Shown: positions 49,804-59,116 of the stretch, piece by piece | Layout of the letters: each line of letters starts with the position of its first letter | Numbering within the stretch: the stretch's first letter is position 1 | Origin: Bacteroidota bacterium | Lineage (GTDB): Bacteria > Bacteroidota > Bacteroidia > Bacteroidales > F082 | Length of the DNA: 64,000 bases | Reading direction: 5' to 3' | Assembly (NCBI GenBank): GCA_018816765.1 | Contig: JAHIUX010000064.1 | Span: 1-64,000 of the forward strand | Translations under genes and position numbers: made by a program | Notes under the pieces: model-generated | What the model was told of the DNA's origin: nothing | The model's input: only the letters and a program-made list of their open reading frames with translations | Database searches by the model: none

Positions 49804-51080
49804 CACATGGCTTTATTAACCGGTGCAATGGCTTTTGAGAAATCAACCATCAGCTTGAAAAACTGCTCATAGGCCGTAAAGGGCAGCCTGTAATCGGTGT
49901 CGTACACATTGTGGTACTCGCGGTTTTCGTCGCCACGTGTAAATACAAAAAACGAAGGGACTCCCTTTTTATAGTAAGGACAATGATCGCTGTTGCATGA
50001 TTCGCCCCCAGCCCTGATATTGGCAAAATAATGTCCGCTGGTATTCAGGTCTTCGAGCAGTGCCAGTGCCTGCGGGAACTGTAGTCCGTTGACCACCGAC
50101 AGCCCTTCGCTGCCTGTGCCAACCATATCCATATTGATGAGGAACTTCACCTTTTCGAGCGGAAACAATGGGTTTTCTGCATTGTAGGTCGATCCGAGCA
50201 AGCCGGCTTCTTCGCCCGATACCAGGATGAACACCATGGAATAATAGGCCTGATCGGGATGAGCAGCATAGTACCTTGCCAAATCCATCACCGCAGCAGT
50301 GCCGCTTGCGTTGTCGCTGGCTCCCGGAAAATAGGTTTTGGCACCCATCCTCCCCAGATGATCATAGTGTGCCACGAAAACAAAAAACGAATCAGGTTCG
50401 GCGCTGCCCTTAACATAACCGATGAGGTTGCGTGCCTCATGCTTTTTAATGAACTCATTTTCAACCTTCAGCCTGATGGTGCGTGTTCCCCTGGGCAGGC
50501 TGTTTTCCTGTACCATCAGGGCGATGCTTCCGTCAGGGCTTTGCGCTCCCGACACATGCCACCATACATTGTCAGGTGTAAGCTGTATAATTCCACGGGC
50601 ACCGGGAAATCCTGACCTGTACACATTTTTCAGACAGGCCGGTGCCACCACCAGGTGGCTTGCCAGCAAGCTTGTGTCGATGGCCGCCTTTGCGGAAGTA
50701 ATTGTGGTAACCGTGTCAGGCAGCCAAAGCAAATTAAATGCTTCATCCATGCTTACCGCTTTGAGACTGAGCACATAATCATAGCCTGGCCGCAGTTTCT
50801 TTCCGTTAACCCGTACTTCAAGTTTGCCAGGAAAGGTGTTGATCGGGAAGGCATATTGTTGCACGTATTGCCTATCAAAGGCGAGCAATCCGGCACTTTT
50901 CATTTCGTGCTCAAGCAAAGTGGCGGCCTTGAGGTCCCCGTTTTTCACATAGCCGCGTCCGTGCATTTCAGGAGCGCTCAGCTTGCTCACCAACTGCCTG
51001 ACGTAGGGGCGGTCCTGCGTTTGGGCCCGGAAAGCAAACAAAACCAGCAAACAGCTTAAGGCTAGGTTTCTCTTGATCAT
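49803..51080 (-). CDS. secreted M28-family aminopeptidase
   Basis: A 425-residue exported zinc peptidase starting at 51080, with a signal peptide ending near R-A-Q-T-Q. The M28 di-zinc site is complete: H in A-H-Y-D-H, D in A-S-D-N-A-S-G, E-E in S-G-E-E-A-G, D in M-D-M-V-G and H in S-D-H. Members remove N-terminal residues from peptides. A PA-like insertion may lie at about 110-190. It heads a coupled set with the 46-residue protein and rsmI. Confidence 0.91.
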   Translation of the reverse strand: MIKRNLALSCLLVLFAFRAQTQDRPYVRQLVSKLSAPEMHGRGYVKNGDLKAATLLEHEMKSAGLLAFDRQYVQQYAFPINTFPGKLEVRVNGKKLRPGYDYVLSLKAVSMDEAFNLLWLPDTVTTITSAKAAIDTSLLASHLVVAPACLKNVYRSGFPGARGIIQLTPDNVWWHVSGAQSPDGSIALMVQENSLPRGTRTIRLKVENEFIKKHEARNLIGYVKGSAEPDSFFVFVAHYDHLGRMGAKTYFPGASDNASGTAAVMDLARYYAAHPDQAYYSMVFILVSGEEAGLLGSTYNAENPLFPLEKVKFLINMDMVGTGSEGLSVVNGLQFPQALALLEDLNTSGHYFANIRAGGESCNSDHCPYYKKGVPSFFVFTRGDENREYHNVYDTDYRLPFTAYEQFFKLMVDFSKAIAPVNKAM

Positions 51081-51090
51081 AAATGCGTTA

Positions 51091-51912
51091 TTATGCGCCA
51101 AAGCGACGCTCGATGAATCCCTTAAGTTTCTGAAATGCAGCTGAATCAACGTCCCACTGGTGTTCAACCTTGAGCTCGATCAGGTAGGTGTTTGCGCCAT
51201 TGAGACTTTTAAAGGCATTCAGTTCATCAAGAATCCTGTTGTACTGCTGCATGTTTCCCTTAAACAGGTCGTTGATAAACAAGAATTTATCGTTAATACC
51301 AATGGCCGAACGCAGGTCGCTGATTTTGGCTTTCGACATCCTGGCGGCTACGCTGCTGTCCTCATCGTTCCCCAGCTTGTCACCCAAACTGTCTGCAGCA
51401 GTCTCGGCAAACAAATCGAGGGTTGTTTTGCCTTGTTGGCGCGATAACTCGAGCTGTGTTTTGTGCACATCAGCATTTGTTTCGGCGACTTCAGCAATCT
51501 CGTTGCTCTCCGCTTCAGCCGCTGGCGCAGGCTCATTTATCGCAACAGGCTTTGGTGTAGTTGTTACCGGGGGTTTAGGTGTTTCAAGCTGTTGGGCAAC
51601 CACTACCGGTTTATCTATCGGAGCCTGAGCCTGTTTTGGTTCTTCTGTTTCCTGTGACTTCACAACAACCTCTGTCTCACGAGAGAAAAGGATCGATACT
51701 TCAGGGTCTTTTTGAGCATAATGGTCAACAACCGGTTTAGGAGCGAAAGCATAAAGCTGGAATATTTCGTCATAAATATGGCGTACTTTTTCGAGCATCA
51801 AATCCAGATCGAGGGCATGCAGCTGATGACCAGGCTTGCTCAGCCTCCTGATATGGGCATTCAGGTTTTCGGTCTCCAATGCAATGCTTTTTAATACACT
51901 GTTTTGTTCCAT
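51091..51912 (-). CDS. conserved hypothetical protein with disordered linker
   Basis: A 273-residue cytoplasmic protein. The N-terminal ~60 residues form predicted helices, a Pro/Ala/Glu-rich low-complexity linker spans about 80-160, and a C-terminal helical domain (about 190-273) includes I-N-D-K-F-L-F-I-N-D-L-F, a signature I have seen only in unannotated Bacteroidota proteins. No catalytic motif is visible. It sits 10 bases before the M28 peptidase start and may share its transcript. Confidence 0.7.
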   Translation of the reverse strand: MEQNSVLKSIALETENLNAHIRRLSKPGHQLHALDLDLMLEKVRHIYDEIFQLYAFAPKPVVDHYAQKDPEVSILFSRETEVVVKSQETEEPKQAQAPIDKPVVVAQQLETPKPPVTTTPKPVAINEPAPAAEAESNEIAEVAETNADVHKTQLELSRQQGKTTLDLFAETAADSLGDKLGNDEDSSVAARMSKAKISDLRSAIGINDKFLFINDLFKGNMQQYNRILDELNAFKSLNGANTYLIELKVEHQWDVDSAAFQKLKGFIERRFGA

Positions 51913-51951
51913 GTTTTGATTTTCTTAGGGATAAATATCCGCGTTTATACC

Positions 51952-51959
51952 TATTTTTG
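51952..51959 (+). promoter_or_regulatory. -7 promoter element for tdk
   Basis: TATTTTTG, 48 bases before the ATG. Confidence 0.5.
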
Positions 51960-52007
51960 CAGCAATAAGGGGTCGATAAAATTACACATTAGTCACGATT
52001 CAGGGCC

Positions 52008-52592
52008 ATGTTTCTCGAAAAAGATACCAACAGCAAATCGCGCACAGGCTGGATTGAGGTCGTTTGTGGGTCAATGTTTTCAGGCAAAACTGAGGAACTC
52101 ATCCGCCGCCTGAAACGTGCCCGCATCGCCCGCCAAAGGGTGCAGATTTTTAAGCCTCAGATCGACACCCGGTACAGCGAAACCAATGTGGTATCGCACG
52201 ATGACAGCACAGTGCCATCGATTCCCCTGCAAAGCGCTTCCCAGATCCTGTTCTATGCCAATGAGTACGATGTGATTGGCATCGACGAGGCGCAGTTTTT
52301 CGACGATGAGCTGCCCAATGTGTGCGATGAACTCGCCACTGCTGGCATCAGGGTGGTTGTTGCCGGACTCGACATGGATTTCCTGGGCAAACCCTTCGGG
52401 CCGCTGCCTGCATTGATGGCAATGGCCGAATATGTGACCAAGGTACACGCCATCTGCATGCGTTGCGGAAACCTTGCCCAATACTCCCACCGCACTGCCA
52501 AAGGCGAAAAACTGGTTATGCTCGGCGAAACGGAAAGCTACGAGCCCCTTTGCCGCAGCTGTTTCCACGAAGCCCGGCGAATTCGCAAATAA
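52008..52592 (+). CDS. tdk: thymidine kinase (type II)
   Basis: This enzyme phosphorylates thymidine in nucleotide salvage. The 194-residue protein has Walker A G-S-M-F-S-G-K-T (21-28), catalytic Glu in I-D-E-A-Q-F-F, and a zinc site made of C-M-R-C and C-R-S-C. It has the normal length and all key residues. It is followed by the cyclophilin gene, which has its own promoter. Confidence 0.95.
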   Translation: MFLEKDTNSKSRTGWIEVVCGSMFSGKTEELIRRLKRARIARQRVQIFKPQIDTRYSETNVVSHDDSTVPSIPLQSASQILFYANEYDVIGIDEAQFFDDELPNVCDELATAGIRVVVAGLDMDFLGKPFGPLPALMAMAEYVTKVHAICMRCGNLAQYSHRTAKGEKLVMLGETESYEPLCRSCFHEARRIRK

Positions 52593-52621
52593 GCCCGGCT
52601 CTCCCTATTCCCTTTTTTATG

Positions 52622-52629
52622 TATTTTTG
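52622..52629 (+). promoter_or_regulatory. -7 promoter element for the cyclophilin gene
   Basis: TATTTTTG, 31 bases before the ATG at 52661. Confidence 0.5.
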
Positions 52630-52660
52630 TGGCCGTAAAAAAAATAATTCATCACTGCTT

Positions 52661-53287
52661 ATGAAACCAATTATTGTTGCCCTGTTGCTGATGATCAGCC
52701 TTGGGCTTAGCGCACAAAACAAATCTGAAACCCTTGTCCTGATCAAAACCGAATACGGAAATATCACTGCCAAGCTTTACAACGACACGCCCAAGCACCG
52801 CGATAACTTCATCAAACTCATCCAGCAGGCGTGGTACAATGGCTCGCCTTTTCACCGTGTGATCAACAATTTCATGATTCAGGGTGGTGGAAATGCAAAA
52901 GGAACCAGCGATCCGGGCTACCAGATCGATGCTGAATTCCTGCCCAAATACATCCATAAAAAAGGCGCCCTCGCAGCCGCCCGCATGCCTGACCAGGTGA
53001 ATCCTGCAAAAAAATCATCCGGCTCACAGTTCTATATCGTGCAGGGACAGAAGTACAACGAAAAAAACCTGCAAATGATGTCGGCACGTACCGGTTTCAA
53101 ATACACCCCCCAGCAAATGCGGGCCTATGCCGAAATTGGCGGAACCCCTCATCTTGATGGTGAATATACCATCTTTGGCGAAGTTGTCGATGGCCTCGAT
53201 GTCATCGATAAAATTGCAGCGGTGAAAACTGGTCCCGGCGACAAACCCATCAATGATGTTAAGATGACCATCGAGATTCTCGAATAA
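52661..53287 (+). CDS. exported cyclophilin-type peptidylprolyl isomerase
   Basis: A 208-residue protein starting at 52661, with a signal peptide ending at L-S-A-Q, so it folds proteins in the periplasm. The cyclophilin domain is complete: F-H-R-V-I-x-x-F-M-I-Q-G-G (catalytic Arg and Gln), G-S-Q-F-Y-I and F-G-E-V-V-D-G. A 30-residue insertion rich in Lys and Gln lies between the last two. It is 14 bases upstream of pheS and probably co-transcribed. Confidence 0.92.
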   Translation: MKPIIVALLLMISLGLSAQNKSETLVLIKTEYGNITAKLYNDTPKHRDNFIKLIQQAWYNGSPFHRVINNFMIQGGGNAKGTSDPGYQIDAEFLPKYIHKKGALAAARMPDQVNPAKKSSGSQFYIVQGQKYNEKNLQMMSARTGFKYTPQQMRAYAEIGGTPHLDGEYTIFGEVVDGLDVIDKIAAVKTGPGDKPINDVKMTIEILE

Positions 53288-53301
53288 TCAGACCCAAACA
53301 C

Positions 53302-54324
53302 ATGACACTGAAGGAAACCATTGCCGCTATGCTTGCCGAGGTGCAGGCCTTTCAGGCTGAAAACACGGACCAACTCGAGGCGTTCCGCATCAAATACCTG
53401 AGTAAAAAAGGACTGATCCCCGGTTTGTTTGCCGAATTTAAACACGTGTTGCCCGAAGAGCGCAAAGCCATGGGGGTGTTGTTGAATGAGCTGAAAGACA
53501 AGGCACAGGAGCGTCTTGATGCATTCAGGGAACTGAATACTACCGATGAAACCAGCACACAACGGCTCGATCTTAGCCTTCCATCAGGCGAGGCAGGCGG
53601 TGCACGTCACCCCATTTCGCTTGTCAGAAACCAGATCAACGGCATTTTTAAACGGCTTGGTTTTATCATCAGCGAAGGCCCTGAAATTGAAGATGATTTC
53701 CATAATTTTACCGCACTGAATTTTCCTGAAGAGCACCCGGCACGTGATATGCAGGATACCTTTTTTCTGCACAAAAATCCCGATGTAGCCCTGCGTACAC
53801 ACACTTCCAGCGTGCAGGTGCGCGTGATGGAAGCCGGAAAACTGCCCATCCGCATCATTGCCCCGGGAAGGGTTTTCCGCAACGAAGCCATCTCGGCCCG
53901 TGCCCACTGCATCTTCCACCAGGTCGAAGGATTATACATCGACAAGGATGTTTCGTTTGCCGACCTGAAACAGACCCTCTACTATTTCGCCCAGGAACTC
54001 TTTGGTCCGGAAACGAAAATCAGGTTCAGGCCCTCCTATTTCCCGTTTACCGAAACCTCGGCCGAAATGGATGTTTCGTGCAATATCTGTGGCGGAAAAG
54101 GATGCAACATTTGCAAATACAGCGGATGGGTCGAAATCCTCGGCTGCGGAATGGTCGATCCCAATGTGTTGGAAGCCTGTAACATCGACAGCAATATGTA
54201 TACGGGTTTTGCCTTTGGCATGGGCATCGAGCGCATCACCATGATGAAATACCAGATCAACGACCTGCGCCTGTTTTTCGAGAACGACATCCGCTTCCTG
54301 AAACAGTTCGAGTCAGCCATCTGA
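53302..54324 (+). CDS. pheS: phenylalanine-tRNA ligase alpha subunit
   Basis: PheS carries the catalytic site that charges tRNA-Phe, together with PheT. The 340-residue protein has an N-terminal coiled coil (about 1-85) and a class II core with motif 2 (F-R-N-E-A) and motif 3 (G-M-G-I-E-R). A four-Cys insertion (C-N-I-C-G-G-K-G-C-N-I-C) at about 260-272 looks like a zinc-binding knuckle. pheT is not adjacent, as in many Bacteroidota. Confidence 0.96.
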   Translation: MTLKETIAAMLAEVQAFQAENTDQLEAFRIKYLSKKGLIPGLFAEFKHVLPEERKAMGVLLNELKDKAQERLDAFRELNTTDETSTQRLDLSLPSGEAGGARHPISLVRNQINGIFKRLGFIISEGPEIEDDFHNFTALNFPEEHPARDMQDTFFLHKNPDVALRTHTSSVQVRVMEAGKLPIRIIAPGRVFRNEAISARAHCIFHQVEGLYIDKDVSFADLKQTLYYFAQELFGPETKIRFRPSYFPFTETSAEMDVSCNICGGKGCNICKYSGWVEILGCGMVDPNVLEACNIDSNMYTGFAFGMGIERITMMKYQINDLRLFFENDIRFLKQFESAI

Positions 54325-54337
54325 CCGAAAGGGTCAG
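54321..54337 (+). terminator. weak hairpin at the pheS stop
   Basis: CTGACC and GGTCAG pair around a GAAAG loop. The pheS stop codon is inside the stem, and a TTTAGCTTTT stretch follows. Confidence 0.45.
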
Positions 54338-54360
54338 TTTAGCTTTTCACAAACAAAACA

Positions 54361-55782
54361 TCAACAGGTGAGCAGCTTGATGGTGTTCGAATAGCCTTTT
54401 TCCCACACCGGTGAACTCAGCACATTAATCAGCAACATGCCTGGTTTGATCAGGTTTTCGTTCAGCAGCCGTGTCCGCATCATTTCGAAATAATGTCCCG
54501 GGTCGTTTACCGAGTCGTCGTAAAATGCAGTTACACCCCACAATAGGCTAAGCTGACAAAGCACATACCGGCTCGAGGTGAACACGAACACAGCCGCCCT
54601 GGGCCGGTGTCCCGATAAGCGCAGGGCCGAATATCCTGAATGTGAAATGACCAGTATGGCTTCAGCCTGCGTCTGGCGTGCCATCTCACAGGCGTTGTAC
54701 AATACCGAATCGCTGATGAACCTGATGTCGCCTGCATCGGTTGGCGGACTTTGCTGGTAATAAATGGCTTCGTAATCTTCTATTTCGGAGAGTATGGTTT
54801 CCATGGTGGCCACTGTTTCCACAGGATATTTCCCCACCGAGGTCTCTCCGCTAAGCATCAGGGCGTCGGCGCCATCGAGCACCGAGTTGGCCACATCGTT
54901 TACCTCGGCACGGGTGGGCCTGATGTTGTCAATCATGCCTTCCATCATCTGTGTGGCCACGATTACGGGCCGGCCGGCTTTCAGGCATGACCTGATGATG
55001 CGTTTCTGAATCATCGGCACGGTTTGTAATGGCATTTCAACACCCAGGTCGCCCCGGGCGATCATCACGGCATCCGTTTCGCGGATGATTTCCTCCATAT
55101 GCTGCACCGCCTGTGGCTTCTCAATTTTGGCGATAATGCGTGGTTTGAAGCCACCCTGATGTGCCTCGATGCGTTGGCGCAGGTATCTGATGTCGGCCGC
55201 CGAGCGCACAAACGACAAGGCCAGCCAGTGAATTTCGTGCTGCAGGATAAATGCAAGGTCCTGGTGGTCTTTCTCTGTAAGCGAGGGCAACGACACCCGC
55301 GTTTCGGGCAGGTTGACCCCTTTGCGCGGATACAATAAGCCGCCATTGACACTTTCGAGCATGACCTCATCCTGATGGTTCGACGACAGCACCTTGAACG
55401 CCAGCTTCCCGTCGTCGACGAGAATCTGTTCACCCACCTTCACATCGGTTGCAAAGGCGTCGTAGCTGATGTAGACTTTGTGCGCATCGCCGGTGATCAT
55501 TTTTGTGCTGAAAATAATCCTGTCGCCCGGGGCAAGTGTTACCGGTGCATGGGTAATTTCGCCCAGCCTGATCTTTGGTCCCTGCAAATCAGCCATGATA
55601 GCAACAGAACCGCCGGTTTCGCGGTTGATTTCGTGTATGATAGTGATCACCTTCAGGTGGTCTTCATGGCTTCCGTGTGAGAAGTTGAGCCGGCAAACAT
55701 CGAGGCCGGCAGCAATCATGCGCTGCAGGGTCGCCTTATCGGACGATGCAGGTCCGATGGTGGCAATGATTTTTGTCTTCAT
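54361..55782 (-). CDS. pyk: pyruvate kinase
   Basis: Pyruvate kinase makes ATP and pyruvate from phosphoenolpyruvate in the last glycolytic step. The 473-residue protein has the TIM-barrel start T-I-G-P-A-S, substrate-site N-F-S-H-G and the signature block I-A-K-I-E-K-P-x-A (catalytic Lys), then a C-terminal alpha/beta domain. It is the last gene of an acpP-fabF-rnc-IPExxxVDY-pyk run. Confidence 0.96.
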   Translation of the reverse strand: MKTKIIATIGPASSDKATLQRMIAAGLDVCRLNFSHGSHEDHLKVITIIHEINRETGGSVAIMADLQGPKIRLGEITHAPVTLAPGDRIIFSTKMITGDAHKVYISYDAFATDVKVGEQILVDDGKLAFKVLSSNHQDEVMLESVNGGLLYPRKGVNLPETRVSLPSLTEKDHQDLAFILQHEIHWLALSFVRSAADIRYLRQRIEAHQGGFKPRIIAKIEKPQAVQHMEEIIRETDAVMIARGDLGVEMPLQTVPMIQKRIIRSCLKAGRPVIVATQMMEGMIDNIRPTRAEVNDVANSVLDGADALMLSGETSVGKYPVETVATMETILSEIEDYEAIYYQQSPPTDAGDIRFISDSVLYNACEMARQTQAEAILVISHSGYSALRLSGHRPRAAVFVFTSSRYVLCQLSLLWGVTAFYDDSVNDPGHYFEMMRTRLLNENLIKPGMLLINVLSSPVWEKGYSNTIKLLTC

Positions 55783-55790
55783 CTGAAGGC

Positions 55791-56270
55791 TTAGTTTTTG
55801 TGTTGGCGTTTCTGTTGCTTCTTCAGGGTGCTCAGCTCATGAAATTCCACTTCTTCGAGCATCACATCAACCTGTTTGTGCTTGCTCAAATCAAGCTGAT
55901 AGGCAAGCTGCACCTGCGGAATGCTTCGCAATGTATTGAGAATCTGCGTGAGGCGTGCCTCATTGATGCGGTTGCGAATGATCAGAAAATAATCGGTGCG
56001 CAAGGGAAGGCTGAGCAATAAATTGCCTTCGCTGTTGTTGGCAATCAGGTTGAAGATGTTTTGGTTTTCGCCCTCATCAAAATAGTAAAACGAAAAACTG
56101 AGGTCGCCAAAGGTGTCGGCCTTTAACAGGTCGTCGCGCCGGCTCAGCTCGAGGCCCAGTTTATCATTGATGTGCCAGGCAAGGGCATAGTCTTTCCCTG
56201 TCGAGCTGATGCAGATAACAATCAGATCGTCAAAGGGATCTACCTTGATGACGTTTTTCTTTGCTGCCAC
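55791..56270 (-). CDS. IPExxxVDY-like family protein
   Basis: A 159-residue cytoplasmic protein with mixed alpha/beta character and a basic C-terminus. The location between rnc and pyk and the R-S-I-P block near residue 125 fit the Bacteroidota IPExxxVDY family, though the namesake motif is only weakly kept. The function of that family is unknown. It starts 8 bases upstream of pyk and is probably co-transcribed. Confidence 0.65.
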   Translation of the reverse strand: MAAKKNVIKVDPFDDLIVICISSTGKDYALAWHINDKLGLELSRRDDLLKADTFGDLSFSFYYFDEGENQNIFNLIANNSEGNLLLSLPLRTDYFLIIRNRINEARLTQILNTLRSIPQVQLAYQLDLSKHKQVDVMLEEVEFHELSTLKKQQKRQHKN

Positions 56271-56337
56271 GTTAAAGTTTTTGCTAAGATACGAAAAAGC
56301 GTGTGGATTTCTTTTAGAATGCCAGGCAAGTCAATTT

Positions 56338-57066
56338 TCAGGATTGATCGGTGCGGATGACCTGCAGTGTTTTTTCGGCAGCCATCTGTTCGGCTCCCTT
56401 GATCGAAAAGTCCTGTCCCTTGGCATGGGGGACACCGTCAAGGTGAATCTCGACCAGGTATTGTTTTTTATAGCCTTCACCGAGTTCGCTGATGACCCTG
56501 AATTCGATCGGAATTTTTTCTTTTTGAGCCCACTCGATCAGCCTGCTTTTGGGATTGCTTTCGCTTTTTTCGAGTGCATCGAGGTCGATGTGGGTAGCCA
56601 CAATGCGGTCGATGAGCACCTTATGGGTGAAGTTATAGCCTTTGTCGAGGTAAAGTGCGCCGATGAAGGCTTCAAAGGCATCGCCGCTGGCCGAGCGAAA
56701 CTGGCTTTTGGTGTCCTTGGCCGTCAGCACAAGGTCGTCGAGACCGAGCTTCTGCGATAGCTTATTCAGTGAGTTCCGGCTCACGATGCGGGCGCGCATC
56801 TCGGTAAGGAAGCCTTCGTTTTTGTAGGGAAATTTCTTAAACAGAAAATCAGCAACCGTTGCGCTCAGGATGGCGTCGCCCAGAAACTCCAGGCGTTCGT
56901 TGCTGATTTTGTATCCATTGATGGTTTCATTGGCCGCCGATTTGTGACGGAATGCCAATTGATATAGAAAAATATTTCCGGGATAAAACCCGAAAATGTT
57001 TTTCAGTGTTTTTGCCAATGCTTTATCGGCAGAAAATAGTGCCTTAACCTTACTCCTAAGAACCAA
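56338..57066 (-). CDS. rnc: ribonuclease III
   Basis: RNase III cuts double-stranded RNA and processes rRNA. The 242-residue protein has the signature E-R-L-E-F-L-G-D-A-I-L (catalytic Glu/Asp), the second acidic site D-A-F-E-A-F-I-G-A, and a C-terminal dsRNA-binding domain (about 165-240). It begins 12 bases after the fabF stop, as is common in this phylum. Confidence 0.95.
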   Translation of the reverse strand: MVLRSKVKALFSADKALAKTLKNIFGFYPGNIFLYQLAFRHKSAANETINGYKISNERLEFLGDAILSATVADFLFKKFPYKNEGFLTEMRARIVSRNSLNKLSQKLGLDDLVLTAKDTKSQFRSASGDAFEAFIGALYLDKGYNFTHKVLIDRIVATHIDLDALEKSESNPKSRLIEWAQKEKIPIEFRVISELGEGYKKQYLVEIHLDGVPHAKGQDFSIKGAEQMAAEKTLQVIRTDQS

Positions 57067-57078
57067 GGTGTTCTTTGT

Positions 57079-58332
57079 TTACGGGATAAATTTCCTGAAT
57101 ATGATTGAGGCATTATGCCCGCCAAATCCAAAGGTGTTGCTCAGGGCTGTGGTAACCTCACGGTGCCGGGCTTTGTTAAAGGTAAAGTCGAGTTTCGGGT
57201 CAATCTCCGGATCATCGGTGAAGTGATTGATGGTTGGTGGCACCAGGTTGTTGTTGATGGCCAATACTGTAGCAATGGCTTCAACCACACCGGCACCGCC
57301 GAGCAGGTGACCTGTCATCGATTTTGTTGAATTGATGCTGATGTTGTAGGCGTGTTCGCCAAACAGCTTAACAATTGCCTGGGGCTCAGAGATGTCGCCA
57401 AGTGGGGTCGAAGTGCCGTGGGTGTTGATGTGCTGAATCTCTTCTGGTTTCAATCCGGCATCTTCAAGCGCACGTTTCATGCTCAGGTATGCGCCATAGC
57501 CTTCGGGATGAGGCGAAGTCATGTGGTTGGCATCGGCCGAAAGACCACCGCCAATGACTTCAGCATAGATTTTTGCACCCCTGGCAAGGGCGTGTTCCAT
57601 TTCTTCGAAGACCATACCGCCACCGCCTTCACCCATCACAAAGCCATCACGGTCCTTATCAAAAGGCCTTGAAGCTGTTTTGGGATCATCGTTGCGTGTC
57701 GAAATGGCATGCATGCCGTTGAAGCCCCCAACGCCAGATTCGCTGATAGCCGCTTCTGAACCTCCGGCAACAAAGGCAACTGCTTTGCCAAGCCGGATAT
57801 ACATCAGCGCATCAATCAATGCATTGGCCGATGAAGCACAGGCCGACACAGTGGCAAAGTTGGGACCCCTGAAACCGTACTTTATCGAAATATGACCTGC
57901 CGTGATGTCGGCAATCATCTTGGGGATAAAGAACGGGTTAAAACGTGGGGTGCCGTCGCCCGACACAAAACTGACCACTTCTTCATACAAGGTCGAAAGT
58001 CCCCCAATTCCTGAAGACCAGATAACCCCTACCTGATCAAAGTCCGCATGCTCTTTGCTCAGCCCGGAATCTGCAATGGCCTGATCGGCCGAGATCATAC
58101 CGAACTGTGCAAAGAGGTCGTATTTGCGTACTTCCTTGCGGTCAAAATATTTTGTCCAATCGTAGTTTTTGACCTCGCAGGCAAAATGGGTCTTGAACTT
58201 GGAGGTGTCAAAGCGGGTAATATCAGCTGCGCCACTCACTCCGTTAACAAGCGAATCCCAATAATCGGAAACATTATCGCCTATTGGGGTAATGGCTCCC
58301 AAGCCGGTTACTACTACTCGTTTTAGCTCCAT
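57079..58332 (-). CDS. fabF: 3-oxoacyl-ACP synthase II
   Basis: FabF condenses malonyl-ACP with acyl-ACP in fatty-acid elongation. The 417-residue protein has the catalytic triad: Cys in S-A-C-A-S-S, His in N-T-H-G-T-S-T-P, and His in K-S-M-T-G-H-L-L-G. It follows acpP by 17 bases in one operon. Confidence 0.97.
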   Translation of the reverse strand: MELKRVVVTGLGAITPIGDNVSDYWDSLVNGVSGAADITRFDTSKFKTHFACEVKNYDWTKYFDRKEVRKYDLFAQFGMISADQAIADSGLSKEHADFDQVGVIWSSGIGGLSTLYEEVVSFVSGDGTPRFNPFFIPKMIADITAGHISIKYGFRGPNFATVSACASSANALIDALMYIRLGKAVAFVAGGSEAAISESGVGGFNGMHAISTRNDDPKTASRPFDKDRDGFVMGEGGGGMVFEEMEHALARGAKIYAEVIGGGLSADANHMTSPHPEGYGAYLSMKRALEDAGLKPEEIQHINTHGTSTPLGDISEPQAIVKLFGEHAYNISINSTKSMTGHLLGGAGVVEAIATVLAINNNLVPPTINHFTDDPEIDPKLDFTFNKARHREVTTALSNTFGFGGHNASIIFRKFIP

Positions 58333-58349
58333 AAATAAAGGTGGTTTTC

Positions 58350-58586
58350 TTAGCTTTTGTTTTCCTCGATGTACCTGATGGCATCACCAACAGTTCCGAT
58401 TTTTTCTGCCTGATCATCAGGAATGGCCAGGTTGAACTCTTTTTCAAATTCCATGATCAGCTCAACAGTATCCAATGAGTCGGCGCCCAGGTCGTTGGTG
58501 AAGCTGGCTTCGTTAGTAACTTCGCCCGGCTCAACGCCTAGCTTATCAACGATAATAGAAACAATTTTGTCTTTAATTTCTGACAT
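58350..58586 (-). CDS. acpP: acyl carrier protein
   Basis: This 78-residue acidic carrier shuttles acyl chains in fatty-acid synthesis. Ser37 in G-A-D-S-L-D is the phosphopantetheine attachment site. It heads the fabF-rnc operon. Upstream, TACTTTG (complement 58615-58621) may be a one-base-short -7 element. Confidence 0.97.
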   Translation of the reverse strand: MSEIKDKIVSIIVDKLGVEPGEVTNEASFTNDLGADSLDTVELIMEFEKEFNLAIPDDQAEKIGTVGDAIRYIEENKS

Positions 58587-58621
58587 AACTTTAATTTTTT
58601 AGTTAAACAGGCTGCAAAGTA

Positions 58622-59059
58622 CGCTATTAAATGAAAAAAAAACAAACAATTCTTAAAAAATTGATTAACAGTCAGTATAACATTGGCAGGGCCAATATTT
58701 TACCATCATGATCCCCTTCAGGCAACAGGCGCCAAGCTGTGCAAAATTAATCCATTTTTAAAACCCACACCATTTTTTGTTCACGAGGGTTCCGACAACG
58801 ACACAAAGTGGTTTGTTTCACCCCTGCAAGCACGTTTATACACTGGCTCACCCACGATTGTTCCGGAGCCACAGCCTCCTATTATTAAGGTGCACACACC
58901 TCCCCATGGCCAGCATTTTTATTCGACAACGCCCGTCATAGCTGTAAATGATTCATTTTCCGGGTGTTTACCATAAGGTGTGTTGCTGGTTTCCGAAGGT
59001 GTCCTGAGCGAATTCTGCTGGCATCATCCAACATTTTTCGTGGGCTGTCGTTATTGTGT
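58622..59059. other. gene-free region between acpP and topA
   Basis: The divergent spacer has an AT-rich start (58625-58690) and a more mixed part. The one long plus-strand frame (97 codons from 58683) is His/Pro-rich without homology that I recognise, and no -7 element was found for it, so I annotate no gene. Confidence 0.5.
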
Positions 59060-59067
59060 TACTTTTG
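59060..59067 (+). promoter_or_regulatory. -7 promoter element for topA
   Basis: TACTTTTG, 49 bases before the ATG at 59117. Confidence 0.55.
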
Positions 59068-59116
59068 CACCGTTTTTCGAAGCATTGATTATGAACGCCA
59101 AAAGAAAGGGAAACTG

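Noticed and set aside
58683-58976. 97-codon plus-strand frame between acpP and topA
   Set aside because: Composition is His/Pro-rich without motif, it ends inside the topA leader and no -7 element precedes it.
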